From assembly GCA_036960175.1 (NCBI GenBank), contig JBALWH010000018.1, positions 1 to 64,000 on the forward strand: a stretch of 64,000 nucleotides of DNA. The letters are read 5' to 3'. This document shows positions 9,179-17,495 of the stretch, piece after piece. This DNA comes from Motiliproteus sp036960175 (lineage in GTDB: Bacteria > Pseudomonadota > Gammaproteobacteria > Pseudomonadales > Balneatricaceae). Numbering within the stretch: the first letter of the stretch is position 1; every line of letters begins with the position of its first letter. Position numbers and translations under genes: made by a program. The notes under the pieces are model-generated. The model worked only from the letters and a program-made list of their open reading frames with translations, did no database searches and was not told where the DNA came from.

Positions 9179-9448
9179 CTATTTGATTGGTTTTCCAATC
9201 CCAGCAGCCTCAAGAACCGACCTATCGATACCTCTATTGGTACAGCAGGCAGCCAGCTTTCCATCGACAACAACGGCGGGAACAGACTTGATACCCAAGG
9301 CTTTGGCACGCTTGGCAATATCATCATCGTGCATATTCAGGACAGTGATTTCACAAGAGGAACAGGCCATCTGTTTTACCTCCTCAATGGCGTCACTGCA
9401 AACAGTACAGCCCGCACTGAAGATTTCCACTTTACGTTGGGTAGCCAT
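9179..9448 (-). CDS. Thioredoxin-fold protein of the metal-resistance operon
   Basis: An 89-residue glutaredoxin/thioredoxin-like protein. The active-site CTVC is at residues 14-17, CSSC at 29-32, the cis-proline in KSVPAVVVDGK near 57, and a CC pair at 68-69. Small proteins like this are frequent in mercury-type operons and may reduce or carry metal-thiol complexes. It lies 38 bases downstream of the regulator gene and 31 bases before the MerC-like gene. The extra cysteine pairs are unlike ordinary thioredoxin and suggest metal binding. Confidence 0.7.
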   Translation of the reverse strand: MATQRKVEIFSAGCTVCSDAIEEVKQMACSSCEITVLNMHDDDIAKRAKALGIKSVPAVVVDGKLAACCTNRGIDRSVLEAAGIGKPIK

Positions 9449-9486
9449 GGTGAATCCTCCCTTAAATGTTTAATCGTCGCCTCATT

Positions 9487-9900
9487 TCAGACGCCCGCAT
9501 CACGCTTATTCAACCCATCCAGAATGGGGCACTCACTACTTGGCCCCTCGCCACTACATTTGTTGACCAGCCTTATCAAAGACTCCTTCATCCGCGCTAA
9601 CGCAACAAGCTTCCGATTGATTTCCTCGATTTTTTGACGGCCATGCTCTTTGACCTCAGCACAAGAGCCAGCAGGGTCATCCTTCAGCAAGAGCAACTGA
9701 TGTATTTCATCCAGCGTAAAGCCCACTTCTTTAGCGCAAGCGATGAATTCTATACGCTCCAAAGACATGGAATCGTATAGACGATAACCACTTTCGGTTC
9801 GGCCAGTGGGGGCAATCAACCCCTGCTTCTCATAGAACCTAATCGCGTCAGCCGTAAGGCCGCAAGCAGTGGCTAGTTTTCCAATAGTGATGAGCTTCAT
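9487..9900 (-). CDS. MerR-family metal-sensing transcription regulator
   Basis: A 137-residue regulator counted from the ATG at 9900. The helix-turn-helix and wing are at residues 3-70 (IGKLATACGLTADAIRFYEK, SGYRLYD), followed by the dimerisation helix. Cysteines at 80, 115 and 124 have exactly the 35- and 9-residue spacing of the Hg-binding triad of MerR (Cys82, 117, 126). ZntR-type regulators share the same region, so Zn, Cd or Pb sensing cannot be excluded. It is the first gene of its operon. The promoter just upstream has the long spacer that such proteins untwist, so it likely controls itself and the three genes that follow. The longer frame to 9957 would run through that promoter and is rejected. 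Confidence 0.82.
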   Translation of the reverse strand: MKLITIGKLATACGLTADAIRFYEKQGLIAPTGRTESGYRLYDSMSLERIEFIACAKEVGFTLDEIHQLLLLKDDPAGSCAEVKEHGRQKIEEINRKLVALARMKESLIRLVNKCSGEGPSSECPILDGLNKRDAGV

Positions 9901-9925
9901 TACATGTAACCTACCTTGTAACTCA

Positions 9926-9957
9926 AGTATAAACCCTAGAGTTAGGTCTAAGGTCAA
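9926..9957 (-). promoter_or_regulatory. MerR-type promoter and operator
   Basis: Read on the - strand, TTGACC (9952-9957) and TATACT (9926-9931) are separated by 20 bases, longer than the usual 17. The spacer carries a dyad CCTTAGA...TCTAGGG. A long spacer with a dyad between the -35 and -10 elements is the hallmark of MerR-family targets. It lies 25 bases before the regulator start. Confidence 0.75.
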
Positions 9958-10208
9958 GGGGGCGGATAATGTATGTTGGGATCAGCTATGATCCATGCGT
10001 TCAGGGTATTATCTTGCCCTGCTCACCCAAGACGAATGTCGGCTTCGTGTCCAGGCCCTGTGAAAACGTAGAGACGATGAGAGCGTCAGCCAGTAAGGGC
10101 CGAATTACTCTTCCACGAAGCGATATCGAGCCTTATAGCTGGATTCTCTCCAGATGCGCCAAAACTTGCGTTAATAACATTCATGCCGTCGCTTGGTGGA
10201 TTTATGAA

Positions 10209-11716
10209 GTGTAAAAAGGCCCTTATCAGGCCTGTATTGCACCGATCAAGGCCTTGGCCCCCAAGATGGTGATAACTCGCTTAATGTTGTAAGCCAATAT
10301 GTGCAAGCTCATCTCAGTACTGACTTTCTTAATCGTTCGCGCCTGAAAGTGGGTCGATCCCATCCAAGATTTAATGGTGCCAAACGGATGTTCCACCGTG
10401 GATTTGCGGATCAGCATCATCTCGGGATTTCGCTTCAGCCTTTCCTGTGCCGCGTCGAGAATGGCTTCGTGCTCCCAGCGTGTAACACGTCGTTGTTTGC
10501 TCGGTGTGCATTGCGCTTTGAGGTGGCAAGTCTGGCAGTTTGAACTCCAGTAGCGGTGCATCTTTTTGCCTTTCTCCTCCGTCGTCATTCGCCATTTCAA
10601 CCGATCATTGGCTGGGCAGAGGTACTCATCACGCTCGGCAATATAGTGGAAATCCTTCTTGCCGAAGCGCCCTGCGGCTTGGCTGCCAGAAGTTTCTGGC
10701 TTAGGCACATAGGTTGTGATACCGGCTTCAGCGCAGGCCAGCAGCTCGGTTCCGTTGAAGTACCCACGATCAGCAATCACGGTTAAGTCATCGGTTTGAA
10801 TGACCTCCCTGGCTTGAACCGCCATATTGGCCAGCTGGTCCCTATCATTACCGACGTTCGTAACTTCATGGGCTAGGATCAGGTGGTTTTCCGTATCCAC
10901 TGCTGCTTGCAAGTTGTAACCGACAGTCCCTCGGATTTTGCCGCTGGCCGACATGGCCCGAGCATCAGGGTCAGTGATCGAAATCTGTTTGTCGGGTGTT
11001 TGCTCCAGCAGAACCTCCTGCTCTTTCAGCTCTCGCATCTTCTTCTGTAGCGCTGCGATCTTTTCCTTTAGCTCGGGAATGTTGGCTTCTGTCCCTGGCC
11101 GCTCATCTAAATCCGCGCAGTCCAGCTGGACGAAATACCGATCAATGGCCTTGTCGATCTGCTCCATCCTGCGCTTGAGTTTGCCCCGAGTTAGGTTCTT
11201 TTCACGATTATTGACGGCTTTGAACTTACTGCCGTCGATGGCCACAACCGCCTGGGAAAACAAGTTGAGCTGTCGGCACAAGACAACAAACTCACGACAC
11301 GTTTTGCGGATGGCCCGGCCGTGATCTTTCCTGAAGTCAGCGATCGTTTTGAAGTCTGGCGTCAGTCGTCCGGTTAACCACATCAACTCCACGTTGCGCT
11401 GGGTTTCTCGTTCAAAACGACGACTGGACTGGATGCGATTTAGGTAACCGTAGATGTATATCTTGAGCAGCGTTGAGGGGTGGTAACCGGGGCGGCCCGT
11501 AGCCTGGGGTTGTGCTGTTTCAAACCCCAGAGAGAGCAGGTCTAGCTCATCAACGAAGGCCTCAACCACACGGACAGGTTACTTTCCGTGACGTGGTCAT
11601 CGAGTGTTTCGGGAAACAGCGTGCTCTGATATCGGTGAACTCCGGTGATGAAACGCTTCACATCGATTCCTCGCAGCAACTTTGGTACGAGTATATCTAC
11701 TTATGCGTTTTCACAC
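10209..11716. mobile_element. IS1182-type insertion sequence
   Basis: The element contains one frameshifted transposase gene. Imperfect terminal repeats are suggested by GTGTAAAAAGGC at 10209-10220 and the inverted GCGTTTTCACAC at 11705-11716 (10 of 12 matching). These ends are by eye and the true ends may lie a few bases further out. No target duplication was confirmed. It separates the metal operon from the integrase gene. Confidence 0.5.
10226..11661 (-). pseudogene. IS1182-type DDE transposase, frameshifted near the N-terminus
   Basis: The main frame (10226-11569, 447 residues from a GTG) shows the family features: TGRPGYHPSTLLKIYIYGY, NVELMWLTGRLTPDFKTIADFR, the VAIDGSKFKAVNN strand with the first catalytic Asp, ADRGYFNG with the second, and HPFGTIKSWMG with the Glu region. 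The first 28 or so residues are in another frame, starting GTG at 11661 (MKRFITGV...) with a GAGGAA site upstream. One C missing from a CC run near 11580 breaks the join at ESN(P)VRVVEAF. Restoring it gives a protein of about 478 residues, the usual length. The copy is probably inactive unless translation can restart at the internal GTG. Confidence 0.8.
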
Positions 11717-11778
11717 AGTCTGTGTCGTAACCGGTCATTTGTAGAGGTTGGAATAGAGGTAAGCATCAAGCCTCCCCA

Positions 11779-13008
11779 TCACGGGCAGTCGGATGGGGAA
11801 CGGTACTCACCAATAATGTCCTCTAATCTCGCCCACCACGCTTTATAGGCCTCTGCCTGCTCTTCAATATAGTCGTGATGATCGTAGGTCTGCCACTCAC
11901 CAGGTAACGTATGCCCGAGCATAATCTCGGCTACATGCGGCTGAGTCAGCTTTGAAAAGTTGGTTCTAGCAGTTCTTCTCAGGTCGTGAATAGACCAGTG
12001 TTCCATATGATACTCATGGTTACGCTTCAGCCACTGCATCACGTTGTAGGGCAGCGCCAGCGGCGCCCCTGTACCCATTGGCTCAGATGATCCCGAATTG
12101 GTAAACGCATACTTGCCGGCGCTAAGACCGAAAGCCTCATCGATCAGCGGCTTTATCTCATCAATGATGGGTCGAATAATCGGCTTACCTGACTCACCGC
12201 CCGTCTTGTGAAGCTCGGCCGGAACCGTCCATATGCCTTTTTCCATATTGAAATGGGTTTTATAGGCAGACCTGAGCTCGCCGTTGCGACATCCAAACAC
12301 CAGGCATAGTTTGACGAATATTTGGTTTTTGCGGCTCATGCGTGAGTTTTCGAGCGCCTCCCAGACATACGCGACTTCCCTATCACTGAGAACGCGATCA
12401 CCCTTCTTCTTTTTGATACCAAGATCAGCTCTGGCGTTGATGTCGCTCAGCACATTAAAAGGAACGATCTTGCGGCGAGCTCCCCATGACAGCATCTGCT
12501 TACTATTGGTCAGCACTCGCGAAGCTATGCCAGACCTTTTCTTGGCTAGTTCATCCAGCACGAGCATCCAGGCATCAATACTTATTTTGTCGGCCTGTAG
12601 AGATCCTAGCTTGGGAAGCACATGCAATTCGAAGCTGCGCTTTATATCAAAGTGACCTTTCTTGTTATCAATGCAATAGCTGTTGTACCAGCGATAGAAC
12701 AAATCAGAGAGGGTGTCAGCTTCGATTACAGCCTTCTTTTCAATCAGCCTAACCACTCGCGGATCATGCCCTTGCTCAAACTCAGCACGCAGCCGCTCAG
12801 CTTCGTCTCTGGCTTCCTTAAGGCTTATCAGGGGATAGCTTCCAAGATCCAATCTGGCAGGCTTTCCGGCGTACCGATATCGAAGCTGGAACGTGATTTT
12901 TCCTTTCGCAGAGACACGAGCACCCATGCCTTCACGATCAGCTTTTTCAAGCACCTTATCGCGAGCCTTTCCCTTGTTGGCCTTTAACCATGCGTCTGTG
13001 AGCGCCAT
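11779..13008 (-). CDS. Tyrosine recombinase (P4-type integrase)
   Basis: A protein of about 409 residues with an N-terminal DUF4102-type arm-binding domain (about residues 1-90), a core-binding domain (about 100-200) and the catalytic domain (about 215-395). The active-site residues are visible: Arg in FGCRNGELRSA, His and Arg in IHDLRRTARTNF, His in LGHTL and the nucleophile Tyr in the YDHHDY stretch. Such integrases move genomic islands into tRNA or other conserved sites. It lies at the right edge of the accessory block, facing left, with core genes starting 700 bases beyond. The ATG at 13008 is preferred over the adjacent GTG at 13011. It appears intact. Confidence 0.88.
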   Translation of the reverse strand: MALTDAWLKANKGKARDKVLEKADREGMGARVSAKGKITFQLRYRYAGKPARLDLGSYPLISLKEARDEAERLRAEFEQGHDPRVVRLIEKKAVIEADTLSDLFYRWYNSYCIDNKKGHFDIKRSFELHVLPKLGSLQADKISIDAWMLVLDELAKKRSGIASRVLTNSKQMLSWGARRKIVPFNVLSDINARADLGIKKKKGDRVLSDREVAYVWEALENSRMSRKNQIFVKLCLVFGCRNGELRSAYKTHFNMEKGIWTVPAELHKTGGESGKPIIRPIIDEIKPLIDEAFGLSAGKYAFTNSGSSEPMGTGAPLALPYNVMQWLKRNHEYHMEHWSIHDLRRTARTNFSKLTQPHVAEIMLGHTLPGEWQTYDHHDYIEEQAEAYKAWWARLEDIIGEYRSPSDCP

Positions 13009-13708
13009 CACCTACCCCGCGCGTACATAATTTCTTCATGCAGAAAGCCATAAATAAAACTATGTACTCAGATCTGTACACAATTATTATGGCTATTGCT
13101 GTCTTATTATGTCGTAGGGTGTCGTACAAAAGAAAGGGCTAAGCTAGAAATAACAAGAACTTTAGGGGAGTTTATGACGGTGGTAGTCGGAGGGTGTCTT
13201 ACAGGGTTATATTTGGGCGGGAAATGATGGCAAAGGTGCGTCTACGGAAAACTTCAGAATCAAGCTGGCTCATTATTCGACTGCAATATACTGGAACAAA
13301 TTGATTACGATAACTAAGGATAATCTCTATCTTTAGCGACCATGATTAGGAGACCCTTCGAGTTCGGAGCTACATACTCAGCTCCTCGCCGCTCGGATTA
13401 AAAGCTCTAACTCCAAAGAGTTAAAAGCCCATCCCCACAAGGGCGGCCATTATAGCGTCTCCGCACCACCACTGCATAGCTGCATTCATCGCCGCTGATA
13501 AACTGGTGCATATAAATCCACCAATAAGGCCAAATTGAGGGTTGCCTATTTTCTACCCAGAAAAGCGACCCGCCTTATATGATCCCTAAAACTCCTGTAC
13601 AATTGCGATCCGTCAACGTTAGACAGGTCCTTTCAGATATTTTCTGCTGATTTCCATGCCCCGATTTATTTTGACCGCAATCCCCGTGACATTCCTCTGA
13701 GGTTATTG
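13009..13708. other. Island boundary region without a gene
   Basis: About 700 bases between the integrase and sulP. No coding frame and no complete tRNA or tmRNA could be recognised on either strand. The near-repeats GTCGTAGGGTGTCGTAC (13112-13128) and GGAGGGTGTCTTAC (about 13190) resemble arm-type or core att repeats, which would put the attachment site here. The stretch 13360-13460 has several short inverted repeats. The last ten bases hold the sulP ribosome binding site (TGAGG). Confidence 0.4.
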
Positions 13709-15235
13709 ATGTTTCAACTCGCTGTTCGATCTACTCGCAATCTTAAAACCGATGTACTGTCAGGATTAACTGTGGCCCTTGCCCTGGTCCCCGAAGCTGT
13801 AGCCTTTGCCTTTGTCGCGGGAGTTGAACCACTGGTAGGGCTCTACGCAGCTTTCATGGTGGGATTGATCACGGCCTGTATCGGCGGCCGTCCTGGTATG
13901 ATCTCTGGCGCGACCGGCGCACTGGCCGTCGTTATGGTGTCGTTGGTTGCAGATCATGGCGTCCAGTATCTGTTTGCCACGGTTGTTCTGATGGGAATCC
14001 TGCAGATCCTGGCGGGGATACTGCGGCTGGGTAAATTTATCCGCATGGTGCCTCACCCCGTCATGCTGGGTTTCGTCAACGGCCTCGCCATCGTTATTTT
14101 TCTGGCCCAGCTCAGTCAATTTAAGTTTATCGATAGTGACGGCAGCTCGCAGTGGTTGAGCGGAACACCGCTGTATCTTTTATTAGGGCTGATCGCTCTA
14201 ACCATGATTATTATTCGTTTTCTACCCATGATCACCCGGGCAGTCCCATCATCTCTGGCAGCTATTATTACTGTTAGCCTGCTAGTCTCTTTCGCTGGAC
14301 TGGACACCCGTACCGTGGGCGAAGTCGCTTCCATTGCCGGCAGCCTGCCTGACTTCAGCATCCCCGCCGTGCCATTAAACCTGGACACGCTAATTATCAT
14401 CCTACCCTACGCTATCATTCTGGCCGCTATCGGACTCATCGAATCATTGCTGACGCTTACCCTGATCGATGAAATTACCAGCACTCGCGGTCGCGGGAAC
14501 AAAGAATGTGTCGGCCAGGGCGTAGCCAACATCGTCACTGGTTTCTTTGGTGGCATGGGCGGCTGCGCAATGATTGGTCAAAGTATGATCAATATAAATT
14601 CCGGCGGCCGTGGACGGGCATCAGGAATTACCGCAGCTCTCTCGCTGCTGGCGTTTATCCTGTTTGCATCATCTCTGATTGAGCAGATTCCAATTGCCGC
14701 TTTGATTGGCGTGATGTTTATGGTGGTACTGGGTACCTTCGAATGGTCCAGTTTTCGAATTCTCGGCAAAATCCCTAAATCCGATGCCTTCGTACTGATA
14801 CTAGTATCCGGGGTAACTGTTGCTACCGATCTGGCAATTGCCGTTGTGGTTGGCGTTATCGTTTCTGCCCTAGTCTTTGCCTGGGACCATGCCAAACATA
14901 TTCGGGTAGTCACCAGCCACGAAGGGGAAACAAAGATATACCGCTTGCATGGGCCAATATTTTTCGGCTCCGTGAATAACTTCCTGGGACTATTCGATCC
15001 GAAAAATGATCCGGACGATGTTGTTATTGAATTCCAGTATTCTCGGGTATCAGATCATTCAGGATTGGAAGCAATCGACACCCTGGCAGAACGCTATATC
15101 AGCGCTGGCAAGAGGCTGCACCTTCGACACCTTAGTCCCGAATGTCAGAAACTGTTGCGCAAAGCGGGAGATCTGGTAGAAGTGAATGTCGTTGAAGATC
15201 CAAAGTATCATGTTGCCACTGATACTCTGGCTTAA
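13709..15235 (+). CDS. SulP/SLC26-family anion transporter
   Basis: About 508 residues. A membrane domain (about 1-385) carries many hydrophobic helices and the SulP signature region GLYAAFMVGLITACIGGRPGMISGATGA, and a C-terminal STAS domain (about 395-500) follows. The family moves sulfate, bicarbonate or other anions across the inner membrane. The sequence is closest in feel to the shorter bacterial sulfate/bicarbonate type. The ATG at 13709 fits the TGAGG six bases upstream. It is the first core-like gene after the island and has no obvious operon partner. Substrate cannot be fixed by eye. Confidence 0.88.
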   Translation: MFQLAVRSTRNLKTDVLSGLTVALALVPEAVAFAFVAGVEPLVGLYAAFMVGLITACIGGRPGMISGATGALAVVMVSLVADHGVQYLFATVVLMGILQILAGILRLGKFIRMVPHPVMLGFVNGLAIVIFLAQLSQFKFIDSDGSSQWLSGTPLYLLLGLIALTMIIIRFLPMITRAVPSSLAAIITVSLLVSFAGLDTRTVGEVASIAGSLPDFSIPAVPLNLDTLIIILPYAIILAAIGLIESLLTLTLIDEITSTRGRGNKECVGQGVANIVTGFFGGMGGCAMIGQSMININSGGRGRASGITAALSLLAFILFASSLIEQIPIAALIGVMFMVVLGTFEWSSFRILGKIPKSDAFVLILVSGVTVATDLAIAVVVGVIVSALVFAWDHAKHIRVVTSHEGETKIYRLHGPIFFGSVNNFLGLFDPKNDPDDVVIEFQYSRVSDHSGLEAIDTLAERYISAGKRLHLRHLSPECQKLLRKAGDLVEVNVVEDPKYHVATDTLA

Positions 15236-15252
15236 GTAAGACTCGAAAAACG

Positions 15253-15281
15253 ACCGGGTAGAAAGACGCTACCTACCCGGT
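15253..15281. terminator. Stem-loop between convergent sulP and PilZ genes
   Basis: ACCGGGTAG and CTACCCGGT form a perfect nine-base stem around an 11-base loop. On the - strand it is followed by a CGTTTTTCG, and on the + strand by TTAACTCT. It sits in the gap between two convergent genes, so a two-way terminator is likely. Confidence 0.55.
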
Positions 15282-15305
15282 TAACTCTATAGCTAAGGCG
15301 GGCGA

Positions 15306-15977
15306 CTACTCCGACCGTCCTAGCATCTGCTCGTAGACGAAGCCTGATATATAAACCCGCTCTTCATCGGTCACATCAACAAATTGAACGCCGTACTGAT
15401 AGCCATCTCTCAATTCACTGATGTTACGGACGATTGCCTGTATCGTAACCTTTTTTCTAACCCCATCTACCTCAATCGTAAAGCAAATAGATAACTTACT
15501 GCCCGCTGCCGCTAGGGGATTATGGCAGTGGATCTTTGCGCCGCCACTACTGACATCCATAATCAGTCCTTTGCGGGGCCAATCTCCGTGCAGAGTTCCC
15601 GTTTGATACTCGCTAATCTCCGCTCTTAAATTCAACCTCACCCGATTAGCCTGACGAATGGCCACGGCTTCAAATGTAGATGGATAAGACAAATGACTAT
15701 AGAGATAAGGCAAACGGCGACTGCATATCACCTGCGTTTGAAAGCCGCAGGCATACTTTCCGGCGATTAAACGAACTTTCAAAATCTGCCCTTCTGGCAG
15801 AAAAAACTCCTTACCTTGGATTTTCGGAGCGCTAACAATCAAGCTGCCACTCTCAACCAGACCAATCAACTTAACCGGGTAGCGTTTGTTATTTGACAGC
15901 GACTCCATACTAAAGGAATCCCCGATCGCAAGGTTAAGGTCACAAAATCTCTCGGGAACAAGCTTACTCCGGATCAC
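15306..15977 (-). CDS. PilZ-domain cyclic di-GMP receptor (YcgR-like)
   Basis: 223 residues. The N-terminal half is a YcgR-N-like beta barrel (about 10-110). The C-terminal PilZ domain (about 112-220) has both binding motifs: RQANR (RxxxR) and DVSSGG (DxSxxG). It should bind cyclic di-GMP and pass the signal to a target such as the flagellar motor or a polysaccharide synthase. There are no membrane segments. It stands alone. With two GGDEF proteins in this window it may be a reader of the same messenger, but no direct link is shown. Confidence 0.82.
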   Translation of the reverse strand: MIRSKLVPERFCDLNLAIGDSFSMESLSNNKRYPVKLIGLVESGSLIVSAPKIQGKEFFLPEGQILKVRLIAGKYACGFQTQVICSRRLPYLYSHLSYPSTFEAVAIRQANRVRLNLRAEISEYQTGTLHGDWPRKGLIMDVSSGGAKIHCHNPLAAAGSKLSICFTIEVDGVRKKVTIQAIVRNISELRDGYQYGVQFVDVTDEERVYISGFVYEQMLGRSE

Positions 15978-16018
15978 TTAACCCTCCGTGTTTGGTCGAA
16001 TATTACGCAAAGTAAAAG

Positions 16019-16486
16019 TCATATAGATTGAAACTGCTCTAATGCCAAATCCGTTAAACACAACTTAAACAACACCGCATCTTCACGCTTCCCGAATGCG
16101 GCTGGGTAATAGTGCCGACGTACTCCGATCTCCTCAAAGCCCTGAGCACGATAAAACCCAATAGCTGACAAATTAGATGATCGGACTTCCAAAAACAAAA
16201 AACCCACCCCTTTTTGCTGCAATGCCTTCACCAGGTGGATCAGCAACCTCTGACCAAAACCTTGCTTCTGCCTGTTGTTATCGACAGCTATCACCAAAAG
16301 ATCAGCGTCACCGCCACCATGACTGCAAAACGCATAGCCACTGACAATCCCATCGACCAAGATAACAAGTCCAAGCGCCCCGCCACTCATCATTTTTTCT
16401 AGCTGAGAAAGACTTTGAGGATATGAAAAAAGCCGTTGCTCCAATGCAGAAATAGCATCCAGATCTTGTAGCGATGCTGCGCGCAT
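16019..16486 (-). CDS. rimI: Ribosomal-protein S18 alanine N-acetyltransferase
   Basis: A GNAT-fold protein of about 155 residues. The acetyl-CoA loop region reads VIAVDNNRQKQGFGQRLLIHL (the QxxGxG/A motif) and the C-terminal signature NLSAIGFYRAQGFEEIGVRRHYY is typical of RimI. RimI acetylates the N-terminal alanine of S18. The frame is open to a TTG at 16537, overlapping the upstream gene. The ATG at 16486 gives the usual RimI start (MRAASLQDLDAI). It follows the HolD-like gene, as in the holD-rimI arrangement of E. coli, and is co-transcribed with leuA here. Confidence 0.85.
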   Translation of the reverse strand: MRAASLQDLDAISALEQRLFSYPQSLSQLEKMMSGGALGLVILVDGIVSGYAFCSHGGGDADLLVIAVDNNRQKQGFGQRLLIHLVKALQQKGVGFLFLEVRSSNLSAIGFYRAQGFEEIGVRRHYYPAAFGKREDAVLFKLCLTDLALEQFQSI

Positions 16487-16526
16487 TTGCACAGCAACAG
16501 TCAAGTCGCTGTCGTCACCAGGTGCC

Positions 16527-17492
16527 CTAACTCTCAACGCTTAACAACTGTTTCAATTTAAGCAACTGATGCCATAACTCACGTTTCGTACCTGGCACCC
16601 GCATCAACTGATTCAAACTAACAGACGCCAGTACGGGTCGGTTATTGAGCATTATCGGTGATATCAATTCATACTCAGGTTTTTGCTGCAAGCCAAAGCG
16701 CCAAGCCTGCTCACCCAGCAACAACAACGGTATGCGGGCAGATGATTGCATACGAGAAAGCAGGTTCGCCACCCCAGCCTGCGCTACCTCGACACCCTGA
16801 TCAACATGACTGCTATTGACCACTGGCCATGCCAACAACTGGGTATGAGCGCTACCGGAGCCTAGTCCGACGGACATCAATATACGTTCTAGTAACTGCT
16901 GGTGAAGAGCGGTCATCCCCTGCAGCACATCAAGGGGAAGCTCATTAACAACCAAGCAATCGCCAAAGGCGATAACAGCAAGACGAAACCGTGGGACACT
17001 GCCTATATGAGGCTCATTAGCGACCACTTCTTTGGCTCTAGCAGCGTCATCGCCACTAGCTATCTTAGATTGCGATAGAGCCTCAACAGGAGACCCCGCA
17101 GCTGTAGATATTTGCACAGAGGCGACTGTCTGAGCAGCCGTGGAATGGCCATCGGCGGCTGGCTGAGGCAAGCGCGAGCCGCTTTCCGCAGTTAGCGGCT
17201 CCGATAACAACTCCTGAATCGCCGAAGTAGCAGCTCTAGCACGGCTCCCAGTGCCAGACGTCACTGAACCGTTTGAATTTGATACGACAGAATTAGTGAC
17301 AGCAGAGTTTGCTATAGATCCTTCAGAAGGGCCACTAACGATGGGTTTAGCAGCCTCCGCATCTTGCGCACGCCACTGCCATTCAGCAGAACAGGCAGCC
17401 CCCGGCAAAGATCGAACCGGCAGCCAGGGGGTAATCCCCATCGCTGCCAGATATTTTTGCCGGTACTGCTCCTGAACCGCGGCTGAGGTCAT
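16527..17492 (-). CDS. Probable DNA polymerase III psi subunit-like protein (HolD-like)
   Basis: 321 residues, not recognised by strong similarity. The N-terminus reads YLAAMGITPWLPVRSLPG, close to the LGIT-W-RRPG start of E. coli HolD. The C-terminus ends LWHQLLKLKQLL, reminiscent of its LWQQI helix. Between lies a long Ser/Ala/Thr-rich linker (about residues 45-165) and then an alpha/beta core (about 165-320). The gene sits directly before rimI, as holD does in enterobacteria, and three bases after leuA. HolD is normally about 135 residues, so this would be a much enlarged version. Psi links the clamp loader to SSB. The call rests on synteny and short end motifs only. Confidence 0.45.
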   Translation of the reverse strand: MTSAAVQEQYRQKYLAAMGITPWLPVRSLPGAACSAEWQWRAQDAEAAKPIVSGPSEGSIANSAVTNSVVSNSNGSVTSGTGSRARAATSAIQELLSEPLTAESGSRLPQPAADGHSTAAQTVASVQISTAAGSPVEALSQSKIASGDDAARAKEVVANEPHIGSVPRFRLAVIAFGDCLVVNELPLDVLQGMTALHQQLLERILMSVGLGSGSAHTQLLAWPVVNSSHVDQGVEVAQAGVANLLSRMQSSARIPLLLLGEQAWRFGLQQKPEYELISPIMLNNRPVLASVSLNQLMRVPGTKRELWHQLLKLKQLLSVES

Positions 17493-17495
17493 CGG

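Noticed and set aside
9969..10214. 81-codon open frame on the + strand between the MerR promoter and the IS
   Set aside because: No ribosome binding site or family resemblance; it ends at the IS boundary. Treated as chance.
13009..13708. tRNA or tmRNA as the integrase target
   Set aside because: No acceptor stem or T-loop motif could be matched on either strand.
16487..16537. N-terminal extension of rimI from a TTG
   Set aside because: The extra 17 residues fit no RimI and would overlap the upstream gene without a ribosome binding site.
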